Below, one piece after another: positions 9,061 to 18,684 of a stretch of 64,000 bases of DNA. Position numbers and translations under genes: made by a program. Source of the DNA: Hymenobacter sp. BT188 (GTDB lineage: Bacteria; Bacteroidota; Bacteroidia; Cytophagales; Hymenobacteraceae); contig NZ_JACSCW010000004.1 in NCBI RefSeq assembly GCF_014333585.1, positions 496,001-560,000 on the forward strand, written 5' to 3'. Under the pieces are notes generated by a model. It saw nothing but the letters and a program-made list of their open reading frames with translations. It did not search any database and was not told the origin of the DNA. Every line of letters begins with the position of its first letter. Within the stretch, counting starts at the first letter, position 1.

Positions 9061-10254
9061 TCAGCGGCTAGTAAGCCAGCCTTTTCGGTAGAAGTAGATA
9101 AGCTGACCCATTACAATAATAGCCAGAACACCCAGCAATACGGGGTAGCCCCAGGGTTCGTAGAGTTCCGGCATATTCAGATGATTGATGCGGCCATCAG
9201 GTGCTTCGCGCTGAAAGTTCATACCATACAGGCCTACTACAAAGCTGAGGGGAATGAAGATGCTGCTGATGATGGTTAATACTTTCATTACCTCATTCAT
9301 CCGGTTGTTTTGATCTGACATAAACAGCTCCACGAGGCTGCTCACCGATTCGCGGTAGCTCTCGGCCAGGTCGAGACTTTGGATAGCGTGGTCGTAGCAA
9401 TCGCGGAAGAATAGCTTGATATCATCAGGTATCACGTCTTCGGGCTGCCGTAGAATTTCCGCGATTTTCTCGCGCTCAGGATACACTAGGCGCCGGAAAC
9501 GAATGATATCTTTCTTGACGTGCAGAATACGGTTGAGCAGGCGTCGGTCGCCCCGCCGCCCGGTCAGAATCCGGTGTTCTAGGGTTTCGATATAGTCGCC
9601 AATGGCGGCCATGGTCGGATAGTAGTGATCGAGCACTACATCGGTGAGGGCATAGGCGAGGTAGAGGGAAGAACGACTTTTTATCTGGCTGAAGCCTGAA
9701 CGCAGCCGGTTACGCACGGCTTCAAGACAGTCTTCGTAGTCATCCTGAAAGCTGAGAATATAGTTGGGCCCCGTGAAGATGGAAAGCTGGTCGTCGTCAA
9801 TTTCTAATAGCGGCGTAAACTCCGTCATGCGCGACACCAAAAACAGCCGCCCATCGTCGAGAATATCTACTTTGGCCCGCTGATAATCGCTGAGCACATC
9901 TTCCATTAGAAGCGGGTGAATAGCAAAATCGGCCATTAGGTGCTGTAGCAGCGCCAAATCATTGTAGCCACGAACATCAATCCAGTGCTTGAGGTGCTGG
10001 TTGGCCTGGAAGTACTGCATTAGCTCAGCATAGCTGCTGTACTCTTTTTCCAGAAAGAAATCGTTGGTGTACGAAATCATGAACAAGCGCGGGATCAAGG
10101 CGTCGGAGCGGATGGTGAGCGTGCCCGGCCGCTGGCCAACGGATTGCTCCTTGGCCTGCCGTGTCGCGTCGCGGTCGGCTACGCCATTAGGATGCTCCGT
10201 CTCTGGGCTGTCGGGCGCTGGGCTAGCGGTGGGTTGCGACGAAGTGGGTTCCAT
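9061..10254 (-). CDS. corA: CorA-type magnesium/cobalt transporter
   Basis: A 397-residue protein with a long acidic-helical cytoplasmic domain and two C-terminal transmembrane helices. The hallmark GMN sits at the end of the first helix (VVGLYGMNF), and the tail after the second helix is basic (YRKGWLTSR). The family forms pentameric Mg2+ channels in the inner membrane. The first 45 residues are Ser/Pro/Glu-rich and probably disordered, and a later start cannot be excluded. It is transcribed divergently from the glycan cluster that begins at 10415. Confidence 0.9.
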   Translation of the reverse strand: MEPTSSQPTASPAPDSPETEHPNGVADRDATRQAKEQSVGQRPGTLTIRSDALIPRLFMISYTNDFFLEKEYSSYAELMQYFQANQHLKHWIDVRGYNDLALLQHLMADFAIHPLLMEDVLSDYQRAKVDILDDGRLFLVSRMTEFTPLLEIDDDQLSIFTGPNYILSFQDDYEDCLEAVRNRLRSGFSQIKSRSSLYLAYALTDVVLDHYYPTMAAIGDYIETLEHRILTGRRGDRRLLNRILHVKKDIIRFRRLVYPEREKIAEILRQPEDVIPDDIKLFFRDCYDHAIQSLDLAESYRESVSSLVELFMSDQNNRMNEVMKVLTIISSIFIPLSFVVGLYGMNFQREAPDGRINHLNMPELYEPWGYPVLLGVLAIIVMGQLIYFYRKGWLTSR

Positions 10255-10414
10255 GCTGCAAAAGGAAAAAATGAAGCGTTTGCGGTATCTAAGGTAAGGA
10301 GGGTTAGGATCAGATTGACCTCAACTTACGAGTGGAACGGCTTGGTTTAATGGCATCATTGTTTGATAAGTAAAGCGAACCGCGCGGTTTTACTCGTAAT
10401 TTCGCAGTCCGAAT

Positions 10415-11434
10415 TTGACGTTTTCTTTAGTGAACTCCACCACAGGCGCTCCCCAACTGCTTGCTTTCTCTACATCTGAAGCCCAGTACGTGGTGCGGTG
10501 TGGACAGGGTAGCGAACCTGCTCTGCCGCTGGCGTTCGAGTCTTTTCTGTACCTGCAGCCGGCTCATCTTGGCCTACAAAGGTCGGCGGGCCAGCATCTG
10601 GCGTTTTACCTGGAAGACCACACTCGCGCCCAGACCGCAGCCCAACTGCATATTTTTATTGATGCCGATACGAATGCGCTGGCTTACAGCCCGTATCAGG
10701 CCCCATTTGGGGGAATTCAGATGGCTGCTGGAGTACCGGCGGCGGCGCTAAAGTCTTTTATGCTGGCGGTGCACGCAATGCTTGAGGAAGTAGGAGTGCG
10801 GCGGCTACGCATACGCGCCTATCCTTTTGCCTACGACCCTGCAGGAAGCGCGCTGATGACGCAGGTATTGAGCCAGTTAAGCTATAAGGTGACGCTAGCC
10901 GAATTGAATAACCACTTGCCACTGGAGCAAAACTTTGAGGCGCGACTGCACCCATCGGAGCGGCGGCGCTTGGCTAAGTGTCGGCGCCACGGCTTTCACT
11001 TTGAGCAGGAACCGCTGTTTTTTCTGCCAAAAGCCTACGAGTTTTTACGGCGCTGCCGTGAGGAAAAAGGGCAGCATCTGTCGCTTAGCGAGGAAAGGTT
11101 GACCGAACTGTTTCGGGTGTTCCCCAACAACCATTTCCTGTTCTCGGTGCGCGACCCGATGGGTGAGTGGGCTGCGCTTACGGTAGCCATTCAGGTAAAC
11201 GAGCGGGTACTGTACAACTTTTACCCAGCTAGCCCACTGACTTATAACGCGTTTAGCCCGGTGGTGTTACTCAATGAAGGGCTGCACGCTTTTGGCCGCG
11301 CCAGCAACTTGTCTCTGCTCGATTTGGGTACTTCTACGCTGCCTACAGGCTTAAATCAATCGCTTTTGCAGTTTAAGCGGCATCTGGGGGGGGTTTTAAG
11401 TTTAAAATTGACTCTGGAGTGGGAGGCTGAGTAG
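10415..11434 (+). CDS. FemAB/GNAT-like acyl or aminoacyl transferase
   Basis: A 339-residue protein read from a TTG at 10415; GTG at 10430 is an alternative, and no ATG exists before residue 100. The second half has the signature of the FemAB/BioF2-like acetyltransferase family: HPSERRRLAKCRRHGF, then FLFSVRDPMGEWAALTVAI, YNFYPASPLTYNAFSPVVLL and a final LLDLGTS. Such enzymes transfer an acyl or aminoacyl group to a sugar or peptidoglycan stem. As first gene of a cluster with a flippase and glycosyltransferases it may decorate a glycan precursor. The product is an inference from these blocks. Confidence 0.55.
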   Translation: MTFSLVNSTTGAPQLLAFSTSEAQYVVRCGQGSEPALPLAFESFLYLQPAHLGLQRSAGQHLAFYLEDHTRAQTAAQLHIFIDADTNALAYSPYQAPFGGIQMAAGVPAAALKSFMLAVHAMLEEVGVRRLRIRAYPFAYDPAGSALMTQVLSQLSYKVTLAELNNHLPLEQNFEARLHPSERRRLAKCRRHGFHFEQEPLFFLPKAYEFLRRCREEKGQHLSLSEERLTELFRVFPNNHFLFSVRDPMGEWAALTVAIQVNERVLYNFYPASPLTYNAFSPVVLLNEGLHAFGRASNLSLLDLGTSTLPTGLNQSLLQFKRHLGGVLSLKLTLEWEAE

Positions 11435-11571
11435 CTGCGTTGACAAGTCTGCTTTCTTCCGAAAATTAATACGGCTCAGCGGGTAATATTGCACCCGATA
11501 ACCACTAGCGCTACGGCCATTCTCCTTCAGGTCAGCTCACGTTAGCAGGTGGAACTGTAAAACCCTGATTC

Positions 11572-12882
11572 GTGCGTTCCAAATTGCCCCCCGGCACTGC
11601 CCAAATTGCCTCCCAGTCTGAAGCCACAGTGCTTGGGCGGTTTTTGCGCGGCTCCTTGGGCTCAACGCTGGGCATCGGAGCGCGGACGGGTGGCGCCTTG
11701 CTTCTGAATAAAATGCTGGCGCTGTACGGCGGCCCCGGTGGGCTTACGCTGTTGGCGCATTTTCAGAATCTGCTGGCGCTGTTCACCACCTTGCCCAACG
11801 ATGGCGTGCACGTGGGCGTGGTAAAATATCTGGCGCCATTGCGTGCCGGCTCGGGCCGCTACCGGGCCTGGTTTGGGGCCGGTATTATCCTGAATATGGT
11901 AGGCCTGGTGCTGGGCGGTCTGGCGCTGGTATTGGCGCCGGGGCCCTTGGTGGGCGTATTCCGGCTGACTGCCGGCTGGTTCTTGTGGTTTGTTTTGGGT
12001 ATCAGTATGCTCTCGGCGCATGCCTTGCTTGGCTCGGTGTTGCTGGCAGCCGGGAAGTTGCGGGCTTATGTTTGGCTGACGGTAACGCTTAGCTTCCTGA
12101 GCGTGAGTGGAATAGGAGCAGCCTTAGCGCTCGGATGGCGCATTGAGCAAGTGCTCCTTACGTATCTGCTGGCGCAGGGCCTTACGCTACTACCTACGGT
12201 GGTAGTATGTTGGCGGGCAGGCCTTTTGCCGCGCATACGGGGCAAGGTAAGCCGGACAGCCTTGCGGGGTTTAGGCCGCTTTCTGCTGATGGCGGGTAGT
12301 TTGCTTTTGTTTGGAACGGCCGTGAATTTTGCGCTTCGCGAAGTGTTAATTGCGCGCTTCGGATTGGCCCAAACCGACCTCTGGCAAGCCGTGGCGAAAG
12401 TTTCAGATAACTACACCATGGTATTTACGGGCCTGATGAGCAGCGTATACTACCCGCGTCTGGCCGCACTTAGCACCCAGCCAAGTGCGCAACAGGCTTA
12501 TGTGCGAACGGTGCTGCTGCTGTTGGCGCCGGTGCTGGCTGTAGGGCTGAGCCTAATTTATCTTCTGCGCGACTGGTTGCTGCCTTTGCTTTTCGACGAG
12601 CGTTTTGCGGCAGCTAGTTCCCTTTTTGCCCCCCAGCTTCTGGGAGATTGGCTTAAATTTCTAACTTGGCTATTGCTGTTTCTGCTTACGGCCAAGGCCC
12701 AAGTGGGCCGCTACGTGGCGGTGCAGGCGGGTTCGGCAATGCTGTATGTAGCGTTGTTGCAAGGGTTGTTGCCAACCTACGGCCTGCTGGGTGTGCCACT
12801 GGCGCACGCGGGACGCTTCGGGGTGTTGTTGCTATTGAGTGCGGTGTACTTTCGCTCTTATCTACGGCGCGGCAATGGTTGA
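11572..12882 (+). CDS. Wzx-like polysaccharide flippase
   Basis: A 436-residue very hydrophobic protein with about 12 membrane segments, read from a GTG at 11572. The length, the helix spacing and the LGSTLGIGARTGGALLLNKM start resemble lipopolysaccharide O-antigen translocases of the MATE/MOP superfamily, which flip undecaprenyl-linked oligosaccharides across the inner membrane. Its end overlaps the next gene by 8 bp, so the two are probably co-translated. Motif copies lie at 11586 and 12628. Confidence 0.7.
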   Translation: MRSKLPPGTAQIASQSEATVLGRFLRGSLGSTLGIGARTGGALLLNKMLALYGGPGGLTLLAHFQNLLALFTTLPNDGVHVGVVKYLAPLRAGSGRYRAWFGAGIILNMVGLVLGGLALVLAPGPLVGVFRLTAGWFLWFVLGISMLSAHALLGSVLLAAGKLRAYVWLTVTLSFLSVSGIGAALALGWRIEQVLLTYLLAQGLTLLPTVVVCWRAGLLPRIRGKVSRTALRGLGRFLLMAGSLLLFGTAVNFALREVLIARFGLAQTDLWQAVAKVSDNYTMVFTGLMSSVYYPRLAALSTQPSAQQAYVRTVLLLLAPVLAVGLSLIYLLRDWLLPLLFDERFAAASSLFAPQLLGDWLKFLTWLLLFLLTAKAQVGRYVAVQAGSAMLYVALLQGLLPTYGLLGVPLAHAGRFGVLLLLSAVYFRSYLRRGNG

Positions 12883-13828
12883 TGAAAAGGAGAAAAATGC
12901 CCCCCAGCTGGCCTCAAGCAAACCCGAACCGCTGGTAACGATTGTCGCGCTGTGTCACAATCATGCGCCTTTCCTACGGGAAGCGCTGGATTCCATTTTG
13001 GCCCAGACATACCCTGCGCTCGAGGTTTTCTTGGTAGACAATGGCAGCACCGATGCCAGCCCCCGGATTCTGCGCGAGTACGCGGCCGCCAATCCTGCCT
13101 GGAAGCTAATCCTGCATACTCAAAATCTGGGTTTGTGCGCTGGCTTCAATCAAGCATTCCGACAGTCGCGGGGGGCTTTTTTGATTGATTTTGCCACCGA
13201 TGACGTGCTGCTGCCCCAGCGCGTAGCGCAGCAAGTTGCGGCTTTTCAGCGTCTGCCCGCGAACTATGGTGTGGTGTATTCCGATGCAGAGCTGATAGAT
13301 GAGCAGTCGCGCTTCATGCGCCACCATTTCCGGCGTACCGCGAAGGGAATACAGCCGCGCCCTGCCTCCGGCGACGTGTTTGCCGATGTGCTGGCGCGCT
13401 ACTTTATCAGCACGCCCACCATGATGATGCGCCGTGCCACCCTCGACGAGCTAGGAGGCTACGATGAGACACTTTATTATGAAGATTTCGATTTCTGGGT
13501 TCGGGCGGCGCGCAACTGGCATTTCTACTTTCTGGACGAGGTAACGACCCGCAAGCGCAAGCATCCTCAGGCCATGTCGCGCACGGCTTATTTACCCTCA
13601 GATCCCCATCTGGATTCCACTATCCAGACCTGCCACAAGGCTCTGGATTTGTGTAAAAAACCGAAGGAAGTGGCGGCTTTAGCGGTGCGCCTGCGCTGGG
13701 AAATGCGGCAAACGGTGCGTTGGGGCAATCATACGCACGCACTAGCCTTTTATGCGTTGTTGCGTCAAACGAATAAAGCGCACCTCCTCGATTGGCTATT
13801 GGCCGGCTGGAGCCGCTTGCGACGCTAA
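12875..13828 (+). CDS. Family 2 glycosyltransferase
   Basis: I chose the ATG at 12875 (MVDEKEKNAPQ), which overlaps the flippase stop by 8 bp; longer frames use a GTG inside the flippase. The 317-residue protein shows the GT2 pattern: VTIVALCHNHAPFLREALDS near residue 24, VDNGSTD, and IDFATDDVLLP with the DD metal site. Later comes YYEDFDFWVRAAR, the ED base motif. It probably extends the lipid-linked oligosaccharide that the upstream flippase exports. Motif copies occur at 12899 and 13170. Confidence 0.85.
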   Translation: MVDEKEKNAPQLASSKPEPLVTIVALCHNHAPFLREALDSILAQTYPALEVFLVDNGSTDASPRILREYAAANPAWKLILHTQNLGLCAGFNQAFRQSRGAFLIDFATDDVLLPQRVAQQVAAFQRLPANYGVVYSDAELIDEQSRFMRHHFRRTAKGIQPRPASGDVFADVLARYFISTPTMMMRRATLDELGGYDETLYYEDFDFWVRAARNWHFYFLDEVTTRKRKHPQAMSRTAYLPSDPHLDSTIQTCHKALDLCKKPKEVAALAVRLRWEMRQTVRWGNHTHALAFYALLRQTNKAHLLDWLLAGWSRLRR

Positions 13829-13882
13829 CCTGCGCTGATTGACGCTGTCAACGCAAACCCATTTAAGAACATCTACTTCAAT

Positions 13883-15529
13883 TTAATCCTGCAACAAATA
13901 CAACTCCACCCCATTGTCTTGGGCATGAAGTTTACGGCGCGGAAAACGGGTCAGCACTTGTTCAGCTGATTCATTGATTACCTGCGGAATCAGCTCATCG
14001 TTGCTGAGGACCGGACGGTTAATCAGCAGCCAGATTGGCCGGCCCGGCACCTTGCGAAGCGTGTCATAGGCAGTATAAGGGTGAAAACGTAAGCCATTAG
14101 GAACTTGAAATCCATACATTATCTCGCACTTATGCAGCGAGAAATTATCCATTAACACGACTCCCCCAGCCGGTCCGCGCAGTTCTTGATGTATTATACG
14201 TTGCTGAGCAAAGTAGCCCGAGTTGCTCGGCTTAGTCATAAAGTAAGCAGGACGAAGGGCCATAATTAAGCCTAAGGCAACTAGCGTAGCGCTGGCAAAA
14301 ATTACAGTGCCTGGCCCATATCGCTCAATCTTTTTGCGACCAACACTTACGAATCGTAGTACGGCCGCTAATGCAAAAAAGCCCCCCAGCAGCCCATACA
14401 CGATACTAATACTACTTCGTAGCCATGCCGCACAGCCTAACAAGCCCAGGGCTAGTAACCAACCGCTTCGGCCTGTGCGCGCAAAATAATCCAACCCAAA
14501 CCCCGCTGCTAGACACAGGGGCGGCAGGAGTGGAGTAAGCATGCGCGGAAGCAAGGAATTCGGATTGTAGTAGCTGAGCGATGTGCTACCCAGCCAGTAA
14601 AAGGCCAACGAGCTGCCCGCTAACGCTAGCCAAAAACGCGCGTCGCTGCTCAATTTGTTGCTCTTAATGGCAGCTACTATCACCAGCAGCAACACAACTC
14701 CAAGCCCTGTACCTACAAGTAGCTGAAGCGGCATATAGGTAATGCGAGCCACAATATCGCCTGTGGATGTATTGCCTATTTTCCGCACCTCGTTGACAGA
14801 TTCAATAACACGAAAGCGATACAGTACATCGTTCGCAGCTACTTGATAAACAAATAGGTAGCTAACTAGCAATACCCCGCCAATGCTTAGTGCGGCTAGC
14901 CAGAACTTACCGTGACGACGATGCCATACATCAAGCAGCAAAACGCCTAAGTAGAAAGGAAGGTAATAGACGATGGTCTCCTTACTCAGCAAGGCCACAA
15001 AGTTCAGCAAGGCAAAACCCACGCCCCACCAAACCGGCTGCCCTTGCGTGGCCCGACGGCCGTGTAAGAGCGCCGCTGCACTGCCCGCAGCAAAGAACAT
15101 CAGCACATTATCGGGGTAGAGGTAGATGCTGAGGTTGAGCGTGAAGTAATGCAGACCCAGCAGTAACATTGCCGCGCTGGCAACTACCGGAGCTCGCTGA
15201 CGGTAAAGCAGATAGAATATGAGGCTTGTGCCGAGCGTGCAGAGCAGGGGCCAGATGGTCGTCGTAAATATTCTGATGCCCAGCAACTTATAGAATAGGG
15301 CAACAGGCCCGAAAACCATCAGGCGCTGGTGGAGCGGGGTATAGTCAAGATGGCCCGGATTGGGGGCTAGGTCGAAGGTGCCGGTGGCTAGCTGGTGGGC
15401 GTATCGGGCATAATTGTAGTCGTCGTAATCGTACAGGCCTTCATGAGCAAAAAGGAAAAAGGCAATAGTGAAGAGCCCAACAAATACAAGTGTAAAGTGG
15501 GGCAATAGACGGAAGGGAGACGCAGACAC
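13883..15529 (-). CDS. GT39-like (ArnT/PMT type) membrane glycosyltransferase, copy 1
   Basis: A 548-residue polytopic protein with about 11 membrane helices and a small C-terminal soluble part. The first periplasmic loop holds YDYDDYNYARYAHQL, where acidic residues of PMT/ArnT enzymes bind the polyprenyl-phosphate sugar. It starts with GTG at 15529. It is clearly paralogous to 16919-18616 over its full length: FVGLF at the same distance from the start, FGPVALFYK, SKETIVYYLPFY and TPLLPPLCLAAGFGLDYF. It probably adds a sugar to a periplasmic lipid or protein acceptor. Convergent with the GT2 gene. Confidence 0.75.
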   Translation of the reverse strand: MSASPFRLLPHFTLVFVGLFTIAFFLFAHEGLYDYDDYNYARYAHQLATGTFDLAPNPGHLDYTPLHQRLMVFGPVALFYKLLGIRIFTTTIWPLLCTLGTSLIFYLLYRQRAPVVASAAMLLLGLHYFTLNLSIYLYPDNVLMFFAAGSAAALLHGRRATQGQPVWWGVGFALLNFVALLSKETIVYYLPFYLGVLLLDVWHRRHGKFWLAALSIGGVLLVSYLFVYQVAANDVLYRFRVIESVNEVRKIGNTSTGDIVARITYMPLQLLVGTGLGVVLLLVIVAAIKSNKLSSDARFWLALAGSSLAFYWLGSTSLSYYNPNSLLPRMLTPLLPPLCLAAGFGLDYFARTGRSGWLLALGLLGCAAWLRSSISIVYGLLGGFFALAAVLRFVSVGRKKIERYGPGTVIFASATLVALGLIMALRPAYFMTKPSNSGYFAQQRIIHQELRGPAGGVVLMDNFSLHKCEIMYGFQVPNGLRFHPYTAYDTLRKVPGRPIWLLINRPVLSNDELIPQVINESAEQVLTRFPRRKLHAQDNGVELYLLQD

Positions 15530-15533
15530 GGGG

Positions 15534-15541
15534 GCAAGTTA
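15534..15541 (-). promoter_or_regulatory. -7-like box 4 nt before the GTG of the GT39-like gene
   Basis: On the minus strand TAACTTGC is followed by CCCC and then the GTG start. Such close spacing implies a leaderless or nearly leaderless mRNA. I see no clear -33 element. Confidence 0.35.
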
Positions 15542-15581
15542 CCCAATGTTGGGGCGTTAGGAGAAGGCGGACGGAGGAATG

Positions 15582-15649
15582 TAATTTTGCGGCTGACTAC
15601 CGCTTTGTCCTAATTTGCGAGACCATTATGGTTCGGTACGCTGAACCAT
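15582..15649 (+). promoter_or_regulatory. Promoter candidate and hairpin before the PhyH-like gene
   Basis: TAATTTTG at 15582-15589 matches the -7 consensus and a second box, TAATTTGC, lies at 15611-15618. Downstream, ATGGTTC (15628-15634) and GAACCAT (15643-15649) form a perfect 7-bp inverted repeat in what would be the leader. Confidence 0.35.
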
Positions 15650-15699
15650 TGCCGTATTTATAGCGCTTACCTTACCTAAAATCAAACCTTTTCCACTGT

Positions 15700-16509
15700 A
15701 TGAAAGCCAGCATCAACGCACGCGAGGTGACTTACCAAATTGAGGGTGAAAGTGGCCAGGCGGAAGATAAAGTCCTTCTGGCTGACAGCATCGACCTTAC
15801 CCGTGGTACCCCCTGGGCCGGCGCTGGCTATACAGTGGCGGAGTTTCTGCCAGCACCCGAGCAACAGCAATTACAGGAGGGTTTAGCAGTACTGGTACGC
15901 GAGGCGCTGGCGGCAGCAGGCTTGCCTGTAGCGGCTGATTTTCCAATTGCTGACTACCACAAATTGATTGGTGATGACCAACAGCGGCATCTGGCAGTGG
16001 TAAACCTGACCAAGGAGTCCACAATTGAGCGGCTGCCTGTGCCGGCGTCACTACTCGAGGCGCGGGTTTCGGAGCTGTGCGGCCACCCAGTACAAGCCTA
16101 CAATCCGTTTGATCAAATGCGCCTGTTTCATCTGCGTCTGGTAAGGCCCGGCCGGTCTGATAATAATCCGCTTCACCGGGATGTGTGGCTGCCTGATTAT
16201 GATAACTGCATTAATATCTACGTGCCGGTGACCGGCAGCACCGCCGACTCATCACTGAGCTTGGTTCCGGGCAGTCATTGGTGGCCTGAAAACCGCGTAG
16301 AACGCACCCAAAATGGGGCTGTGTACAATGGCGTTACCTACACGGTGCCAGCTGTCAAACATGCTGTTGAGCCCTTGCAGCTTATTCGTCCCAACCCAGG
16401 CCCTTCGGAGGTGTTGCTCTTTTCGCCTTATCTGCTACACGGCGGGGCCGTAAATCTGAACGCAGACGCCACCCGCTTATCGTTGGAAATGCGATTTTGG
16501 CCGGTATAG
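15700..16509 (+). CDS. Phytanoyl-CoA dioxygenase-like Fe(II)/2-oxoglutarate enzyme
   Basis: A 269-residue protein with the facial triad of PhyH-type dioxygenases: H159 and D161 in PLHRDVWLP, and H247 in YLLHGGAVN. An Arg after it (R259 or R265) could hold 2-oxoglutarate. SLVPGSHWWPENRV at about residues 187-200 is the usual strand before the second histidine. Such enzymes hydroxylate small molecules. Set between two membrane glycosyltransferases, it may hydroxylate a glycan or lipid precursor, which is inference. Confidence 0.7.
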   Translation: MKASINAREVTYQIEGESGQAEDKVLLADSIDLTRGTPWAGAGYTVAEFLPAPEQQQLQEGLAVLVREALAAAGLPVAADFPIADYHKLIGDDQQRHLAVVNLTKESTIERLPVPASLLEARVSELCGHPVQAYNPFDQMRLFHLRLVRPGRSDNNPLHRDVWLPDYDNCINIYVPVTGSTADSSLSLVPGSHWWPENRVERTQNGAVYNGVTYTVPAVKHAVEPLQLIRPNPGPSEVLLFSPYLLHGGAVNLNADATRLSLEMRFWPV

Positions 16510-16918
16510 TAGACTTTTAGCAATAAAGATTTTATACTGCTTACCGGCTTGAGAAACTGCTTGCAAGAGCTCTGGCTTAATCAAATATTCTTATTTTAAT
16601 CTTCTAGAAACGCCTAGTGAGAAGCGTTCAGTGTAGGGCTTGTATTCCTTTAAATACTTGTATTTTTTATTTGTAATTGCCTATTATTCAGTCGTAAGAC
16701 ATGTCACAATTGGCCTCTATTTTTCCTTGTTAAGCAGCTGCTTTATCGGGAAATTTGGATATAAATTAAATGCTAGTGACGCGCTTATGAAAACATCTAT
16801 CTACTACCGTCGCCAAACTTACATGGTTACTCTGTTGCTAGCTGTGAGCTGTCTGCTGATGCTATTCACAAATTAGTACGTTATTAATCTGTTTAAACGC
16901 AAACGCAGATAGGCGTTA
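16510..16918. other. AT-rich intergenic stretch
   Basis: About 400 bp of AT-rich sequence between the PhyH-like gene and the second GT39-like gene. It contains one possible very small membrane peptide (16787-16876). I see no terminator, repeat or RNA structure I can name. Confidence 0.5.
16787..16876 (+). CDS. Possible 29-residue membrane peptide
   Basis: ATG at 16787 opens 29 codons: basic MKTSIYYRRQ, then a hydrophobic stretch (VTLLLAVSCLLML), then TAG. It has the layout of a small single-pass or toxin-like peptide or a lipoprotein-like leader, but lies in AT-rich DNA where such frames arise by chance. A longer frame from 16640 lacks a good start. Confidence 0.2.
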   Translation: MKTSIYYRRQTYMVTLLLAVSCLLMLFTN

Positions 16919-18616
16919 TTATTCACTTCTGCGCAGCGTAGTTACTGGCAGAGCGGTTGCCATTCCGCCCATATCAAGCTTATATAAACTGACCTTGCCC
17001 ACTTCGGCCACCAGTTGCCGACTTGGATAACAAGCCAGTACTTCCTCCTCCGAATAGCGGATAAGCTTTCTCGTTAATTCATCGTTGGTAAGCGTGCTGC
17101 GGTTCAGGAGCAGCCATGCCTGCTGGCCGGGCATCAGGCGAACGGAATCGCGGGCGGCATAGCGCCGAAAATGAATGCCGGGGGGCTTTTTATGGCCATA
17201 GTAATAATCGTAGTTGCCTACCAAGTAGTCGTCTACGAACACAACGCCTTGCGCCGGGGGTTGTAAATAGCCTTCAATCAGTTGATTCTGCTCAAAGTGT
17301 GATGACACGCTTGACTTTGTCATAAAGTAGGCTGGCCTGACCGCAGTAGTACCGCCGACCACCAGCAGAAGCAAGGCGGCGAAGGCATAGGTGCCGGGGC
17401 GCCGCCAACTGACGCGGGCAGAAGGACTAGCCAGAATTGCCATTAATCCAAAATACAAACTCAGTCCGCCGTAAATCACGGAAACTGAGCTTCGCGCCCA
17501 ACCTGCACAAGCCAGCAAAGCCAGCGCTATCCAGCCCGCGCCACGTCCGGAGCGACTAAAATCACGAAGCCCGAAACCTGCTGCCAAACATAGTGGAGGC
17601 AACAGGGGAGTGGTCATGCGCGGCAAAAGGGTAATGGGGTTGTACTGGGTAAGCGAAGTGCTGCCAAACCAGTAGAAGACCAACGTGGAACCGGCCAGTG
17701 ACAGCCAGTATTTAGCATCTGAATCGGGCCAGCGGCGTTGATTTATCAAGGCTGCGCAGGCAAATAGTAAGGCGCCACCGAGTCCAGTGCCGATGAAAAA
17801 ATCGAGCGGGGCAGTGGTAAGACGATAGAACAACGCCCCCCGTTTGCCAAGGATGTAATTGCCTTCTTTCAAGAACTCATTGGTGCGCTCAATTAAGTGG
17901 ATGCGGTACAGCGCGTCATCAGTATATACCTGATAAACGGCCAGATAACTCAGCAGTAGCACAGTACCTACTGTGAAGGCTGCCAGCCAAAACTGTCGGT
18001 TGCGCCGGCGCCATCCGTCGAGTAAAAGCACGCCTACATAAAAGGGTAGATAGTACACAATCGTCTCCTTACTGAGTAAAGCCGTGAAGTTGAGTACAGC
18101 AAAAAAAGCCCCCCACAACCCTCCCGAAACCTGCCCATCACGCCTTCCAACGACTAGCGCAGATGCGCAGCATATACACCAGAACATTAGTATGTTATCC
18201 GGGTATAGATAATTAGTGAGATTAAGGGTGAAATAGTGAAGGCCTAACAGAACTATCGCGCCCGCTGCCACTATGGGTTCGCGCTTCCCATACAAAAGCC
18301 AAAGCACTACTGCGCACCCCAGAGTGGCCAGCAGCGGCCACACAGTTGTGGTAATAATGTTGATGCCGAAGGCCTTGTACAAGAGGGCAACAGGTCCAAA
18401 AATTAGGGGCCTTTCGCGCAACGGATCAACGAGCAACCCCTGAGGGTCGGGAGCTAGATGGAAGGTGCCCGTGGCTAGTTGCTGGGCATAGCGAGAATAG
18501 TAATAATCGTCGAGAGCGTATAAGCCCTCGTGTGTCAGGAAGAAGTACGCAACAGTAAACAGCCCCACAAACAGCAGCGTGAGGAAAGCTAAACGAACGA
18601 AAGGACGAGTATTCAC
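16919..18616 (-). CDS. GT39-like (ArnT/PMT type) membrane glycosyltransferase, copy 2
   Basis: Paralog of 13883-15529. I chose the GTG at 18616 over an ATG at 18643. From the GTG the protein has 565 residues, its first 20 (from MNTRPF to FVGLF) align without gap to those of the paralog, and a -7-like box sits 4 nt upstream exactly as in the paralog. The loop YALDDYYYSRYAQQL carries the acidic pair, and SKETIVYYLPFY is conserved. It probably uses a polyprenyl-phosphate sugar donor at the periplasmic face. Motif copies lie at 17180 and 18108. Confidence 0.75.
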   Translation of the reverse strand: MNTRPFVRLAFLTLLFVGLFTVAYFFLTHEGLYALDDYYYSRYAQQLATGTFHLAPDPQGLLVDPLRERPLIFGPVALLYKAFGINIITTTVWPLLATLGCAVVLWLLYGKREPIVAAGAIVLLGLHYFTLNLTNYLYPDNILMFWCICCASALVVGRRDGQVSGGLWGAFFAVLNFTALLSKETIVYYLPFYVGVLLLDGWRRRNRQFWLAAFTVGTVLLLSYLAVYQVYTDDALYRIHLIERTNEFLKEGNYILGKRGALFYRLTTAPLDFFIGTGLGGALLFACAALINQRRWPDSDAKYWLSLAGSTLVFYWFGSTSLTQYNPITLLPRMTTPLLPPLCLAAGFGLRDFSRSGRGAGWIALALLACAGWARSSVSVIYGGLSLYFGLMAILASPSARVSWRRPGTYAFAALLLLVVGGTTAVRPAYFMTKSSVSSHFEQNQLIEGYLQPPAQGVVFVDDYLVGNYDYYYGHKKPPGIHFRRYAARDSVRLMPGQQAWLLLNRSTLTNDELTRKLIRYSEEEVLACYPSRQLVAEVGKVSLYKLDMGGMATALPVTTLRRSE

Positions 18617-18620
18617 GGCC

Positions 18621-18628
18621 GCAAGGTA
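18621..18628 (-). promoter_or_regulatory. -7-like box 4 nt before the GTG of GT39-like copy 2
   Basis: On the minus strand TACCTTGC, then GGCC, then GTG. The arrangement matches those at 15534 and 18673, and supports the GTG start. Confidence 0.4.
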
Positions 18629-18672
18629 GGCAGTGCCGCGCATGACCTGCTAACTTAACTCGCGGCGCTCCC

Positions 18673-18680
18673 TACCTTGC
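18673..18680 (+). promoter_or_regulatory. -7-like box 4 nt before the ATG at 18685
   Basis: TACCTTGC, then AGGC, then ATG. It is the divergent counterpart of the box at 18621-18628. The two genes share a bidirectional promoter region of under 70 bp. Confidence 0.4.
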
Positions 18681-18684
18681 AGGC

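Noticed and set aside
13829..13882. Terminator between the GT2 gene and GT39-like copy 1
   Set aside because: Only a 5-bp TTGAC/GTCAA hairpin without a T tract is present.
16640..16876. 78-aa hydrophobic frame in AT-rich DNA
   Set aside because: Non-ATG start, AT-rich composition and no similarity. Only the 29-codon part from the ATG at 16787 is kept, at low confidence.
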